Source: Euclidia mi (taxonomy: Eukaryota; Arthropoda; Insecta; Lepidoptera; Erebidae). From it: a stretch of DNA of 64,000 bases. The translations under genes and the position numbers were made by a program. The DNA is taken from the NCBI GenBank assembly GCA_944739405.2, contig OX123182.2, positions 89,768,051 to 89,832,050 of the forward strand, written 5' to 3'. Positions 33,248 to 44,751 of this stretch are shown here, piece after piece (the first letter of the stretch is position 1; every line of letters starts with the position of its first letter). The notes below the pieces were generated by a model. The model searched no databases. It saw only the letters and a program-made list of their open reading frames with translations, and was not told the origin of the DNA.

Positions 33248-34240
33248 TCAATATGACTGTGTTGCCTGGTGTTGCCCTACCATTCTTTCCATTAGGACAT
33301 TGTAATGTATTTCGTCCAGGTGCCCAGAAAATAGCAAGTTATGAACAATTTCACCAGTACCATAGTCAGTAAACGTATTACTGTTTTCCAGGTGAACTCT
33401 GAATTGACACTCGGGATATAGCTCACTTACACTCCGAAGTGTAACATGCCCTGCGCACTGTCCATTGGCACCCATCACACGTTTGTAATCTGTTGCATTA
33501 AATTTGTAATGGTCTGGCCATATGCTTCGTCTTCAACAATGAAGTTACTATATATACATCCCACTTATTGACTATGTTATCAACAGTGGCCAAACGAATT
33601 TCATAATGTTTATTCTCACTTCCATATAAACAATAAGAACATACATACATACATATCGTCACGCCTTTTATCCCCGAAGGGGTAGGCAGAGGTGTATTTC
33701 TACACCCACTTTTCGCCAGATATACTTTAGTCCCACGTAATAAGGGGCGAGCCTATTGCCGTACCGGGCACATTTCCAGACTCCGTGCTGCTACTGAGAA
33801 TTTCGTGACAGTAAAACTTAATAACACTTCCCGACCCAGGAATCGAACCCGGGACCTCCCGATCCCACGCGCACATTTATGCCGCGAGACCAACGAGGCA
33901 GTCGTATAGGGTTTGAAGTCGAGTTTTCCGTCTCTACGCAAAGATGGTATTTGCATCGTGTAATCCCTTAGTCGCCTCTTACGACACCCACGGGAAGATA
34001 GGGGGTGGTGACACTTGTATTCTATGCCGTCAACCACACGGCTGAAACAATAAGAAATTGCGCGGAATAAGCATTTACCGTCACCAAGAATGGAAATCAC
34101 TTGAAAATAAAATTGTTGATGGTAGAATTAATCAAATCTGAACCCGTTACCACACGTATTTTTAGCAGTAGGAGGAACATCCGGTACCAAATCTCTAACA
34201 GGGCCGTCATTGACATATTCTTATTCTTTGTTCAAACTTT
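33248..34240 (-). pseudogene. OTU-type cysteine protease-like pseudogene, split by a SINE
   Basis: The reverse strand encodes ISILGDGKCLFRAISYC (Cys codon at 34,071-34,073), the catalytic-cysteine block of OTU deubiquitinase folds. After removing the SINE at 33,640-34,044 the frame continues LYGSENKHYEIR and VDNIVNKWDVYI. After a frameshift near 33,545-33,560 it runs YKRVMGANGQCAGHVTL to HLDEIHYNVL, whose His (33,305-33,307) fits the OTU catalytic histidine, then a TGA. Upstream codons (about 34,240-34,100) are also frame-shifted. OTU domains occur in host deubiquitinases and in several insect transposons; which one this was cannot be told here. Confidence 0.72.
33640..34044 (-). mobile_element. 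tRNA-headed SINE with TATG tail and 12-bp target duplication
   Basis: 405 bp, flanked by perfect AAACAATAAGAA at 33,628-33,639 and 34,045-34,056. On the reverse strand it starts GCCGTGTGG and has CCCGTGGGTGTCGTAAGAGG. It carries a tRNA-like segment with the B-box GGTTCGATTCC (near 33,845) and an RTE-like 3' end (CTCTGCCTACCCCTTCGGGG) finishing in (ATGT)n. A related 3' part is at 53,651-53,875. Confidence 0.88.
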
Positions 34241-34498
34241 CTCTGAGCATTTTTCAATTTCCTTCCAAGAATCATCATTATAATGAAAACACAACTACTC
34301 ATAAAAAATACGCTATTAAATCAGAAACTTAAGTAAATAACTTACGCTAACTTCACTTTTTCTGTATCTGTCAATATTTTACTATCAAAATTAAAAATAT
34401 AGAAAAACAACTTTTTTTTTATAAGTAAGAAAATAGGTTTTATTTTGTGTATGGGTGTGATTAATCCATCATAATGTAGAAATGTATCTAATAATGAC

Positions 34499-34800
34499 GT
34501 TTATAGTTTTGGTCAAAATTGTAGTTTTGGCAGGAATGGTAGCTTTGGTAGCAATCGTAAGTAACATTGCTACCAAAACTACAATATGTGCCAAAAATAC
34601 AATTTCTACCAAAACTACTATTCCTACCGAAAATACTATTCCTATCAAAACTACTATTCGTACTAACACTATCATATCTACCATTTATTCAAAACTACCA
34701 TTTCTACCAAAACCGCCGGTGCTGTCAAAAGTACCTACCTTTTCTCTCAAAACTACTATTCTTACCAATACTACAATTTCTACCATAACTACCACTTGTA
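34499..34800. repeat. Inverted, degenerate minisatellite
   Basis: About 18-bp units resembling ACTACTATTCCTACCAAA run rightward from about 34,568. Reverse complements of the same unit (TTGTAGTTTTGGCAGGAA) fill 34,499-34,558. The centre, GTAGCAATCGTAAGTAACATTGCTAC, folds back. Repetitive Thr/Ile/Lys or Val/Ile frames on both strands are a by-product of the repeat. Confidence 0.8.
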
Positions 34801-34849
34801 ATAATAGGTATAATTAATTAATAATATAATTTAATTTACATATAATTTC

Positions 34850-35290
34850 GTTGATTCAGAGGTACCGTACTACAGATATGTGCCCGACCCAGTTCTCGAG
34901 AATGGTCGTGCATTGTTGTACTGGGATCGGTCTATCATTACAGACAGGACTATTGTAGCCAATAAGCCTGATATTGTAGTGATAGACCGAGCAGAGCGAC
35001 TCGCAATGTTAATCGATATCACCATACCGCATGACGGCAATCTCGTGAAGGCAGAAAAAGAGAAAGAGATTAAATATTTGGACTTAGCTCACGAGATTGT
35101 TGACATGTGGGATGTGGATTCGGCGATCATTGTGCCGATAGTCGTGTCGGTAAATGGGCTAATCGCCAAGAGCCTCGATCAACACCTAAAGAGGCTCGCA
35201 CTAGGCAGCTGGATCAAGTCCTTGATTCAGAAGGCAGTTCTTCTTGACACGGCACGCATTGTGAGGAAGTTCCTGTCTCTGAGGCCCTAA
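34850..35290 (+). pseudogene. R2-type retrotransposon C-terminal endonuclease relic
   Basis: An open frame runs to a TAA at 35,290 and encodes PYYRYVPDPVLEN, LYWDRSIITDRT, then NKPDIVVID and LIDITIPHDGNL, followed by KEKEIKYLDLAHEI and KAVLLDTARIVRKFL. The PD...D...ID spacing fits the restriction-like endonuclease at the C-terminus of R2-group non-LTR elements, and the whole block is familiar from insect R2-type proteins. No RT precedes it; sequence before about 34,850 is non-coding, so the copy is 5'-truncated. The frame itself is intact over about 145 codons. Confidence 0.7.
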
Positions 35291-36754
35291 CCGCCGGTGG
35301 CTTGGTCCCTGTACCCGACACCGGTGGGTCTCCGTGGTCCCTTTTATATTTTTAAACGTTTTTTATTTATTAAATGTAGGTAGTTTATTAATATAAATTG
35401 AATCATGAGAAATATGATAAATAAAGGGTATAATTATATGACAATAGTACTATGAACCGCAGTAATATGTTCCACATAAATAAAAATTGCCCGAAGAAAG
35501 TCCGTAATTTAAAAACACGAAAAATCAGTTCACCCAACATTAAGAGAGCCCGCAGATATACAATTGTATGTTGGTCGACTAAATCGCAGAGTATACTAAT
35601 AGGTGTAATTACTTAGCTTGCTAGCCCGCACATCTTCTCCAACTAAATCGTCCAACTAATTAATTGGATACCGATCGTATCAGACCGAGATTCCCTTCCG
35701 ATTACGCACAATTAAAAAGTTGTCCAACAAAATTATAGAAATACGCAATTTACTCGTTCGATAGTCGGCCAACAATTGTTTGTCTGCGGGTTCTCTAAGG
35801 GTTAACTGGTAACATTCGGGGAATATTACCTGCCATCATCGATAATTCACTATAGTGATAATTTGACCAACATCGGACATAATTTTACACATTACCACAC
35901 TCACACCCAGGCACCGGAAAGTAAGGCAAGGTCACCTAAGGAGGCATAACGTGTTTTCCTGGCAGTTACCGCAAGGAACTTATTAGATGCTATAAGAATA
36001 TTTTTGAATTTAGAACCGTCCATGTAGAGAGAAAGCAATGGAATCTTAAGAAATTTATAGGAAAATATTGAAAAATAGGTTCAATGTCCACACCTATCTT
36101 CCTTCAAACTTACACAATTTAAATGAGCATACCATCAAATGAAAGAGCTCTTTTCAGCGCGTGTTTTAGGTCTATAACGAAACGCCTACCTCAATGAGAA
36201 CCAGATATATAGAAGCAGAAAGTCATTGACTACGGCTACGAAAACGTAAAAAATGTATGGGAGAAAACTGTTTTTGCTTGATGAATGGGAGCTTGATGAA
36301 TGTGCTAGTTAGGTAATTTCTAATGCTTGATGACAAATCTATGCAGCGAGAGCTTTCATTTAAAAAAAATCATGTGAATCAGTTGCGTAGAACGGGATGG
36401 CCGACTCATTTTATAAAACACAAATTCTTTTAATATGTAGAATACACCTAAAACGTGGCTTGAAAGAAGTAGGTATAAAATATTCAAGTTAAACGTAGGC
36501 ACTTAATCTACTGTCATGTTTGCCCGTAATAAAAGTTATACTCATACAATTCTATTATGAAAAACGTACCTCGTACTTTTTACTCTCTGACTTGGTCATT
36601 ACTGTATGCGTAACTTTTTAGGTCATGTAATTTTTTATTATACCCATTTTTACACAGACCCCGCGCTGGGAATTATCCTGTGTTACGGGAGACTTTACAT
36701 ACATTCCTAAACACCTATGTACTTATTTTTGTAATTGTTTATTATTATTTATCG
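35291..36754. other. No recognisable gene
   Basis: The first 60 bases are probably the untranslated end of the preceding element. The rest is AT-rich with no coding signal. Confidence 0.55.
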
Positions 36755-36970
36755 CTTGCCAAACGGTGAAAGAAAACATAATGAAAAACTTGCATGTACC
36801 TATAAGATTTCTCCATAATGTTTCGAAAGGAATGTGGATGTCTGCCAACCCGTTGGAGGTCAGCGTGGTGGACAATGGACTTCTTATAGGCGAAGAAGGT
36901 TTCGCGCCAAGTGCTGTGTTGGTTTTTCATACAAACGTCGACCAAATAATTAAAAAGTTCGTTTCTCTAT
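36755..36970 (+). mobile_element. Lepidopteran-type retroposon fragment
   Basis: Contains GGTGAAAGAAAACATAATG, TTCTCCATAATGTTTCGAAAGG and CAACCCGTTGGAGGTCAGCGTGGTGG in order. This set of blocks is familiar from lepidopteran LINE/SINE 3' regions. The usual GATGATG tail is missing. A 75-codon frame across it is incidental. Confidence 0.6.
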
Positions 36971-37850
36971 CTGAAAACATTCAGCAAATCTGAGTATCAT
37001 TGATATCTTTGATTGAATAAACCTTACCTTACTTCTTATATTAATTTAAACATCGCACATTAATAATAACGCACCTACGTAGACCCTTAGGTATATGTAT
37101 CTACACGTCTATTCAGATTATTTAAAGTAAGTCAAACAGAATCCTGTTCTTCATAAAGTTCATTGTGATTGATTTATTGACAGGTGTTTGAATATATGAA
37201 TTCAGAAACTTACATAACTTTCGCTCTTACTGTAAGAAAGAGCGCGGTCTCCCGTCAAGTTGCCGATGCCACGTAATATTTCTGGCACGAACGAATCCAA
37301 TTGTTTCAATTTGTAGCTACGTAGTGAATACATTATGATCGTATAGCACCTCCGTGATACCTACTCCACCTTGTTGACAGCACGCGTTCTGCTTGGATTG
37401 CCTTCTGTGTTATAAATGAGGTTGCTTCGATGGTCGTGAAATTGTATTTGCAGTCTAAAGATCTATTTACTTTTGGGTGCTGAGCTTATCGACAAACAAT
37501 TTTTCTGACTTGTTATAACTTTTTGTTAGCCAACCATCGAACCTTATTATCTCAGTTTTACGTCATAATTCTACTATTGACGTTGCTTTAGTTACGCTTA
37601 GAGAGTACAGCCTAGAAGAACCCCCTTGCCGTTATATGGGCTGCTTGGTCGTCGATCACTGACGGAAATAAATTACAAGTAGGTCGAATAGTAACTATAT
37701 ACACACGTTTGACACGATACATGATAAATTGTTCCTTTTCTTTACTCTTCTTCGCTCTTAAATTATTTATTTCAATATTATGTTCACGCTTCTATACCCT
37801 ACCAATAGAACGTTTCTGTAAATCAAATATACATTCAAATTACATTTAAA
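36971..37850. other. No recognisable gene
   Basis: AT-rich sequence without coding signal or a repeat that could be placed. Confidence 0.55.
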
Positions 37851-37998
37851 TCCTTGCGTTACTGACTGACTGACAGACAAGCTACAGCCAATACTATTGG
37901 GCACAAGAAGCTGGAATGGGGACCGTAGGGGCACTATGCTATATGGGAGTGCCCAAACTTCCTACCAATATGCCGGCTTAGCTACGGGCATCCTCTAG
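37851..37998 (+). repeat. Dispersed repeat (Helitron-like ends), copy 2, internally shortened
   Basis: Starts TCCTTGCGTTACTGACTGACTGACAG and ends GCTACGGGCATCCTCTAGTG. It lacks part of the middle compared with the copies at 32,171 and 48,882. Confidence 0.6.
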
Positions 37999-39189
37999 TG
38001 ATTAGTATAATATTCTTAAAATGATCTCTACAACTCAAGCGGTTCAGTTCATCGCTTTGTATGATATAATGTAGTCTATATAAGATGTATATGATGTATG
38101 TGTATGAGAATAAGACGTAAGATATAATCTGTGGCAATCAGTATGATAAGTTGATTACACATATATACATATTATGTTAGAGGTACTATTTGCGAAAACC
38201 AGTGTATTTCAATCACAATATCTACTGTTTTGAGCGCGTAAGAGTTTACACTCGACTAACACTATCGCGTTGCTGTCCAAAAGCTAGTTTAAATACAATT
38301 ACTGCAAAAAAAATAGTATCATGCAGTTGCATCAGATCATGTTTAGCGACCGATAAATCACCTCTTTGAGCCAATTCTTGGACTGGGTTACAGATTAAAA
38401 AATCTTAAAGATAAATATAAGCATATTTCCCTCAAAAAAATATCAGTCTCTACAATGTAAAACTGATAGACTACATTCCCTCATATAGTGTAAAATTTAA
38501 GGCACTAGTGAGTTTGGCATATTAAAGTATCATATTGAGAAACAAGTAAGTAGATGAATATTATTTATCTATATTACTGATATATGATAGTCTCATTCAT
38601 ATCAGTAATATATGTAGATAAATTATTCAACAAAATGACAAAATTTCATTAATTTATCCCAATATCCTGAAAACCTTAATTTAACACAATTTTAAAAACC
38701 GTAAAATTAATAAAAAACACTGCGACGTGTTTTATAAAGTGTTGCTTCCCCGATATTATCGCGTCCCCCAAGAGACAAGAGTGCGCAATCCTTACCTTTT
38801 GGTGACTCGAAAAGTGTACAATAGGCTGAATTGTGTGGTGTTTACACCATCGTCTGCGAGTGGCCGACTTCGTAACCAACAATGAGCGTTCTTCCCCGTA
38901 AGTGTCAGTCGTTGTTGTCCTGAATAGAGGCCATTAGGCTCGCTGCAGTCGAGCATCGCGGTGGTTTCCGTAACATACAGCCGGGTACACAGGGGAAATC
39001 CTCCGGAAAATGCCTCCTTCAAATATGTATAGGTATTTACATTATTGTGCTCGGACAACGATAAGTACACACTCCACACTAAATGGGATTTTAATATCTA
39101 CATATCTATATTTTTTATTGGGGATAGTTCAGAATATTTACAACTTGCTCATCACTGTTACTTTATTACGTAGTGGCAAGTTTAGTATT
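37999..39189. other. No recognisable gene
   Basis: Contains a long hairpin (38,555-38,629) and a 95-codon reverse frame (38,792-39,079) in GC-richer sequence without a recognisable domain. Confidence 0.5.
38555..38629. repeat. 75-bp AT-rich hairpin
   Basis: TGAATATTATTTATCTATAT is mirrored by ATATGTAGATAAATTATTCA, and the central ATTACTGATAT pairs with ATATCAGTAAT. Arms are about 33 bases with a few mismatches and a short loop. It could be a small foldback element. Confidence 0.8.
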
Positions 39190-39597
39190 TATACATACAT
39201 ACATACATAAACTCACGCCTTTTTCCCGTCGGGGTAGGCAGAGACAACGGAACGCCACTTGCATCTATCCTTACAAACCTCACGCGCTTCCTCTACATTC
39301 ATTACTCTGTTCATACATGCTCGCCGGTTCCGGGTGCTTAGGACCTTCCCGTTTTTCAGAACGTCACCAATTTGGTCGACGAATGTCCTACGAGGTCGGC
39401 CGCGACCGGCTTGCCCATACACGTTAGCCTCATATATTTGGTGCGTCATTCTTTTTTCACTCATTCGCTCCACGTGCCCAAACCATTTCAGCATTCCTTT
39501 CTCAATCCTTGTCACGACATCTTCTTTTAGGCCACATCGCTCTCGTATTACTGCATTCGGAATTCTATAGTATTTATACTTCCTTAAAAATGTATTG
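39190..39597 (-). pseudogene. RTE-type LINE 3' end
   Basis: The reverse strand encodes the C-terminus IPNAVIRERCGLKEDVVTRIEKGML, KWFGHVERM, GRGRPRRTFVDQIGD and WRSVVSAYPDGKKA. A stop and a (TATG)n tail at 39,194-39,210 follow. It is closely similar to the C-terminus of the RTE element ending at 48,630. The 5' part is truncated at the hairpin beginning at 39,598. Confidence 0.85.
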
Positions 39598-39650
39598 GCA
39601 TAGTTTGAGGAATGCACACTCTACATATGTGTGCATTCCTTAAACTATGC
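39598..39650. repeat. Near-perfect 22-bp-arm hairpin
   Basis: GCATAGTTTGAGGAATGCAC is mirrored by GTGCATTCCTTAAACTATGC with one mismatch and a short ATG-containing loop. It lies exactly at the truncated end of the RTE fragment. Confidence 0.9.
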
Positions 39651-41291
39651 TCATTGTCATTATGTATTTATAGTTACTAAAATAATGTAACTTATGCAAT
39701 TAATAAATTATCTAAAGAGCACATGAATAAGGCGTACCAAGTTATACAGGTATCATAAAACGAGAATCCCTAAATTAGCTGCCTCGATTTGATAATATTA
39801 CTTAATTACTTATCAAGTGAATAGCTTAGGTATATTTATTTATAAATAATAATAATTATGTGTGCCTCTACAAAAAAATTACTACCTTCCTAAATGAAAC
39901 CAGCTGGTTCTAAATAATTCCTTTTGAGTATTGCACATTTTTTGCGCATAATGCTGAGAAATTTATACAGCCAGAAACGGCAGTGTGCTTCACAAAATGT
40001 GCGCGCCACTGTGCCTTTGTCACAAAGCGTTGAAAACTGACGCCTGAACACAGTCTGAAGAATTGCTCCACAGTACGAAGCAAACGAACGGCTCTTTGTT
40101 TCCTCCTCATTTCTCTCCATTGTTCAATAGCACTATACATATTTATTATGTATTATCACACTACACATACAACCGAATGTTTCAAACGGTGGAATTGTAT
40201 TCAGATGTTTTATGTTGCTTTCCTTTAGTTGTGGGCCTTTTGTCGAGATTCGTGATTGAATACTAACGAATTCAAAATCGGTATGAGGTTGTTCTATATA
40301 ACTCTTGTGTGTACAAAATTTTCACTTACTTTCAGGGAAATAAAGTCATGAGTAGTACGCGAATTATTTCGTATTTTTATACTGAACTTAGTTTTATGAG
40401 GGAATTCACACGTTTGGGTGTAAATTAGTCTTATATTCTGGTCTGGATATTAATGGAATTAATAATGTACGTAAAAGTACAAGTGATTGATGTAGCATTT
40501 TTCCTTTTACAATGCTTACGATAGTCGACAGTTAAATTACGTCATCACGTTTGTACCGGCTAACCGATTGTGACTGAATATTAGCTTTTCCACAGAGTGA
40601 TTGCCTATATACTCTCCGAAACCTAAACATTAGCTATATTCCATGGTTTTGACTAGTGTTAGTTTACTCATAGGTACTGACTCTGTATAACGACTGTCAA
40701 AGATCTATATGACAGACGGATCCGACGGTTTTTGCTTTTCGTGGGTTTGAGTGTTTCCTGTGTTGTTCTACTTATATAGATCAACACAGGATTATCGTTA
40801 CGTATGTAATGGTAGGTACGTTACATATTTTTATACAAAATATAACAGAAAAAGTGTCATGCAATTTTATTTTATGTAAACGTCATTAAATTTTTGAGCT
40901 TGAACCGAATATCTGTGTTTATTCTAAAATTGGTCAGGTGAAGAATTTCGAATAATGCGTTATCTATACAGTCTCAAACAAGCAATGTATAGCATATAGT
41001 ATACGTACATAATTATGTCTGTACTTAATTATTCATGAGTGGATTGGCGCTGTTATCAAATATCGCTTGGATTCAGGTCAGTGCGTTGTGGTCGATCAAA
41101 TCACTGCGATTGCTCGCTCAAAAGAATCAATGCCGTCCTCAACACCTACCATAATAGCATTATATTCATCTATGTATTGTTGACTACGATTTGAAAGCAA
41201 ATTGATTGATAATGCTTTTATAATAGATGCGAAAATGCGGATGCAGATGCGTGGATAGAAGAATGTGAACAGTAAGAACAGTTTGAGATTT
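39651..41291. other. No recognisable gene
   Basis: Two overlapping 76-codon reverse frames at 39,890-40,140 have no recognisable domain. One would encode a basic peptide starting MYSAIEQWREMRRKQ; support is too weak for a gene. A dispersed repeat lies at 40,545-40,745. Confidence 0.5.
40545..40745 (-). repeat. Dispersed lepidopteran repeat fragment
   Basis: Shares GAATATTAGCTTTTCCA...GGTACTGACTC...AACGAC and TATGACAG/GACGGATCCGACGG blocks with 62,740-62,925. In that copy the repeat ends with the retroposon motif CATCATCGTCCTAGCG. Confidence 0.55.
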
Positions 41292-41892
41292 TTTTGGTAT
41301 CTGGTTGGAAAATCCTCATGGAGTCCCTCCGCCCTGGGGGAAGGGCGAAGGGGACTGTCAGACTCTTACTGACTAAAAACCAACCCGTGTTCCTAATGTA
41401 TCCGTGTGTCGGGGAGTCGGGTATCACTGAAGCATTCCTCGCTACCTACCCGACGGGTCTTGGCCCGCCAGATGGTCAGGCGGGCCCCGAACAAAACCCC
41501 CTTGGTGGCGGATGAAGGTGTTGGGCTCCGCCACCAAAACACCCAGCGGCCGCAGAGGATAGGGAGGACGGCAACGCAACACCGCATCTCCTCTTCCTCT
41601 GCGGCCCCACCGCGACGCAGTAAATGGTACGCCCCCATTTGGTCGCGGGAGATAGGGCGCGCGGCAACGAAACACCGACACGCCCCTCTTCCCGCGACCG
41701 CACCCGACCGCGAGGGACAGACAGATCTGTCCCCCGCATCCGCACCTTGGGACGCATCCTACGCAGGCCTCACCCAAGTCCGCGTGGAGCGTCCCCTCCC
41801 GGGAGCCCGCTTAGCTTCACCGTAGGCGTACCTCTAACCCACGGTTACTGAGCCCCTCACCACGACAAGGTGGAGATCCCATGGGGGGGGGG
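41292..41892. repeat. GC-rich dispersed repeat, copy 3 (longest)
   Basis: Extends the repeat of 8,158-8,576 leftwards by about 180 bases (CTCATGGAGTCCCTCCGCC, TTACTGACTAAAAACCAACCCG, CTACCTACCCGACGGG). It ends with the same AAGGTGGAGATCCCATGGGGGGGGGG. All three copies keep the G-run end and vary at the other. Overlapping frames are compositional. Confidence 0.7.
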
Positions 41893-43189
41893 AATCTTTT
41901 TACGGCTATTATAATGGATTGGTCACTTTAGATTACATGAAATAATATGTTCTTAAATTAAAAATAGGTGTGGGGTATAAATATTTTGTGATACAAGGTT
42001 ATTGTAATTTGAAACACATACATCTTTCGAATGATAATATTGAGTTGAAATCTTGATAGATGAGAGAGGTCTGACTGAGGATGGCCCAGTGTAATGAAAG
42101 CTACTGTTAAAATATTACATAACTTAACTCTGAATTGGGACGCGGCGACATTATTACACTTGTCATGAAATTGCTCTTAGTGATACTTTGATAAAAAAAG
42201 TAATATTTCAAAAGCATATAATAACACATCATATTTTTAGTACTAACCTTTTGTAGGATTTAATCGGGATACTGTTAAACATACCAAATTAATCCCAATA
42301 CCTTTCATGACATAAAGTGGAAATATACAACCTAATAACTTGAGCATACATACACAGAACAGTTAATTGTTCTGTGCATACATATTACTCGATTAGTTTA
42401 CGTAACATATGACTCTGTAGCATTACATATCACAGGATATATGGATAATTCAGAGGCAGTAGAGGCTGGCCCGACCATAGATTACGCGGCGGAAGTAGAG
42501 GAAGGTGTTGCTCGCGAGCCGGAAGTGGTGCGATCCGGTGCGTTATCGCCAGAGCTTCCGGGAGCGCAGCTATCCGAATGGAATTATTGTTCAAATATTT
42601 TATGGTATCTCCTGTAATGCCGATGTTATTTATGGGTTTGACTGCATTGTAAGCGCGTTGACACTCTTATGCGATTGTGAATCGGTTTGTAGTTCACTGT
42701 GGCAAAGGCCGAACATGAAAACCGAAAGTTGTATTTTAGAGCTTTGTCACAGTATACCGTTGGAAATATTTTACCACACAAGTACAACTCTTTATGTAAG
42801 AAAAGTAACAAGTAGCACATGTGTGCATAATAAACACTCTAAAATTGTACTAGTACTGTGTCAGCATTTCAGTAAACTAGGATTTTTAAGAAATACAAAT
42901 AAATATTATCGAAGAATAACTTAGGCCAAGTTTCCTGAAGCAGTAACTGCAGCGGCGTGGCGGCCGATTTTGTACGGCTTGTCGTCCTGCCCCTTCTTTG
43001 ACGGTTACCGCAGCACCAACGGAACCCAACTTGGGCATGTTTGAGACACACTTGGCCGGTTCCTTTTTATACACCACGTGTACCGGTAAAATAAAATTAT
43101 TCTGAAATGCTTCCCGTACAGATTTTGATCAGTAAAGCCACTACGCTAATTACATTAGTTAAATAAATGCTTGTTGGAACTTACTGCTT
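41893..43189. other. No confident gene; two weak coding-like patches
   Basis: A perfect short hairpin CACAGAACAGTTAATTGTTCTGTG lies at about 42,353-42,376. A 58-codon ATG frame (42,441-42,617) and a reverse-strand patch around 42,930-43,128 are GC-richer than their surroundings. The latter would encode PAKCVSNMPKLGSVGAAV and PPRRCSYCFRKLG with a CxxC pair. Neither resembles a family that can be named. Confidence 0.4.
42441..42617 (+). other. Small acidic open frame, unknown
   Basis: 58 codons from ATG to TAA. The peptide opens MDNSEAVEAGPTIDYAAEVEE and is acidic, with GC-richer codons than the AT-rich flanks, which is the only sign of coding. No promoter, splice or homology evidence. It could be a gag remnant or chance. 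Confidence 0.15.
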
Positions 43190-44366
43190 ACAATTCCGAC
43201 GACATCAGGTTGTCTTTGTCGATATAAAAATAATGTTCAGGCAGACGATTATCCACCCTGATGATCGTCGTTTCCAGCTGATCCTTTGGAGAGAGAATCC
43301 TCGCGATCCCATGGTCGTCTACGAGCTCAATACTAATACGTACGGGTTAAGGTCAAGCCCCTACTTGGCAATACGTTCTCTTTGGGAGCTTGCAGACCGC
43401 GAAGGCTTACGTTTCCCACGAGCCCCATTCCCATTCCACCATCTTGAAAAACGATATGAACGTGGATGATATTTGTTCAGGCGCCTCCACAGCGGACGAG
43501 GCGATCCTCCTGCGGGACGAATTGATAGGTATTTTGGCCTCTGCTGGTTATGAGTTGCGCAAATGGATTTCCAACTCACCAGCGCTTTTGGAAGGCTTGC
43601 CAGAGGATCATCAGCAAGATCCACATTTATTTGAGATTGTTGACAACCCCGCCATGATGGCTGTTCTCGGCGTTCAGTACAGACCAGTCCGAGACATCTT
43701 TAAGTATAACGTAGACTTGAAATTACCTTGTTGCCAGTTACTGTCACCAGAACCTTTGATCCAAACGGTTGGATTTGTCCTGTCATATTTTGGGCAAAAT
43801 GCTTCTTGCAGAAGCTTTGGACAGCAGGATTGACCTGGGACGAACCTCTACACGGTACTCTTGTTTAGGAATGTACCTCCTTTGTATCCTCACTTCCTGC
43901 CGTCAACGAGATCTCCTTGCCTCGTCCCATCCTTCCTCCCGGGAAGTACAAGGCCACCCTTCACGGGTTTTGTGATGCCTCGGAACGTGGTCACGCGGCC
44001 GTGGTGTACTTGCGTACAGTCAGTGCCTCAGGTCAGGTGAGGGTTTCCCTGATCATGGCGAAGAGCAAGGTTGCACCGCGTCGGACATCTCTGACCATTC
44101 CGAAATTGGAGCTCTCGGAAGCAGCACTACTTGTACGCTTATTGAACCACGTGTCTAGTACTTTGGGTAAAACAATTTGTATTAATGGAACCTACGCCTG
44201 GACAGACAGCCAACTTGTTCTTTGTTGGTTGAAGGCTTCTGTCCACACCTTGGAGGTATTTGTCGCTAATCGCGTTTCCCAAATACAAAACTCTGAAGTC
44301 AAGCTTGTTTGGAGACACGTGCCAGGTGAGCTCACCCCGCTGATTGTGCCTCGCGCGGATGCTTGA
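43190..44366 (+). pseudogene. BEL/Pao RT and RNase H relic (B)
   Basis: RT is read in two frames: QLILWRENPRDPMVVYELN to 43,469, and the palm region with NVDDICSG (Asn in place of the Tyr of YVDD) plus SAGYELRKWISN from 43,443. RNase H (LHGFCDASERGHAAVVY, YAWTDSQLVLCW, VANRVSQIQ) occupies 43,917-44,366. Frame changes lie near 43,435, 43,735-43,830 and 44,330. Confidence 0.85.
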
Positions 44367-44751
44367 CACCTAGTTTGATAGGTCATTCGCTGTGGTGGGG
44401 TCCGGAATGGTTGAGTCCACCAGAAATTGATTGGACTCGAACGCCAGTTTTGAATACTTCTAATTTGCCGGGTCTACGAACACCCGCTCTTGAGAAGGTA
44501 GAATGCGCCTTCGACCCCGATTTTTTGTTGAATCGTTACAGCTCCCTCGACAAGTTGTTAGGTGTTACTGCTTGGATAAAGCGTTTTGTTTTTAACTTTA
44601 GGCACCCACAACAAAAACGACTGACACCGTTTCTCTCACAACAGGAGCGACAGGAGTCCCTCACCTTTTGGATTTGTTCTGTGCAATTGGCGCATTTTGA
44701 GACGGAGATTGCTATCCTTAAGTCAGGGAGATCGAAGTTATCGGCCCCTTT

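Noticed and set aside
33753..34100. 115-codon reverse frame starting at the OTU block
   Set aside because: Only the first 20 codons are OTU-like; the rest reads into the SINE inserted there.
34482..34817. Thr/Ile/Lys- and Val/Ile-rich open frames on both strands
   Set aside because: Direct translation of the 18-bp minisatellite; no gene signal.
39890..40140. 76-codon reverse frames as host exons
   Set aside because: Two overlapping frames are equally open, there is no recognisable domain, and no splice sites or neighbouring exons could be supported.
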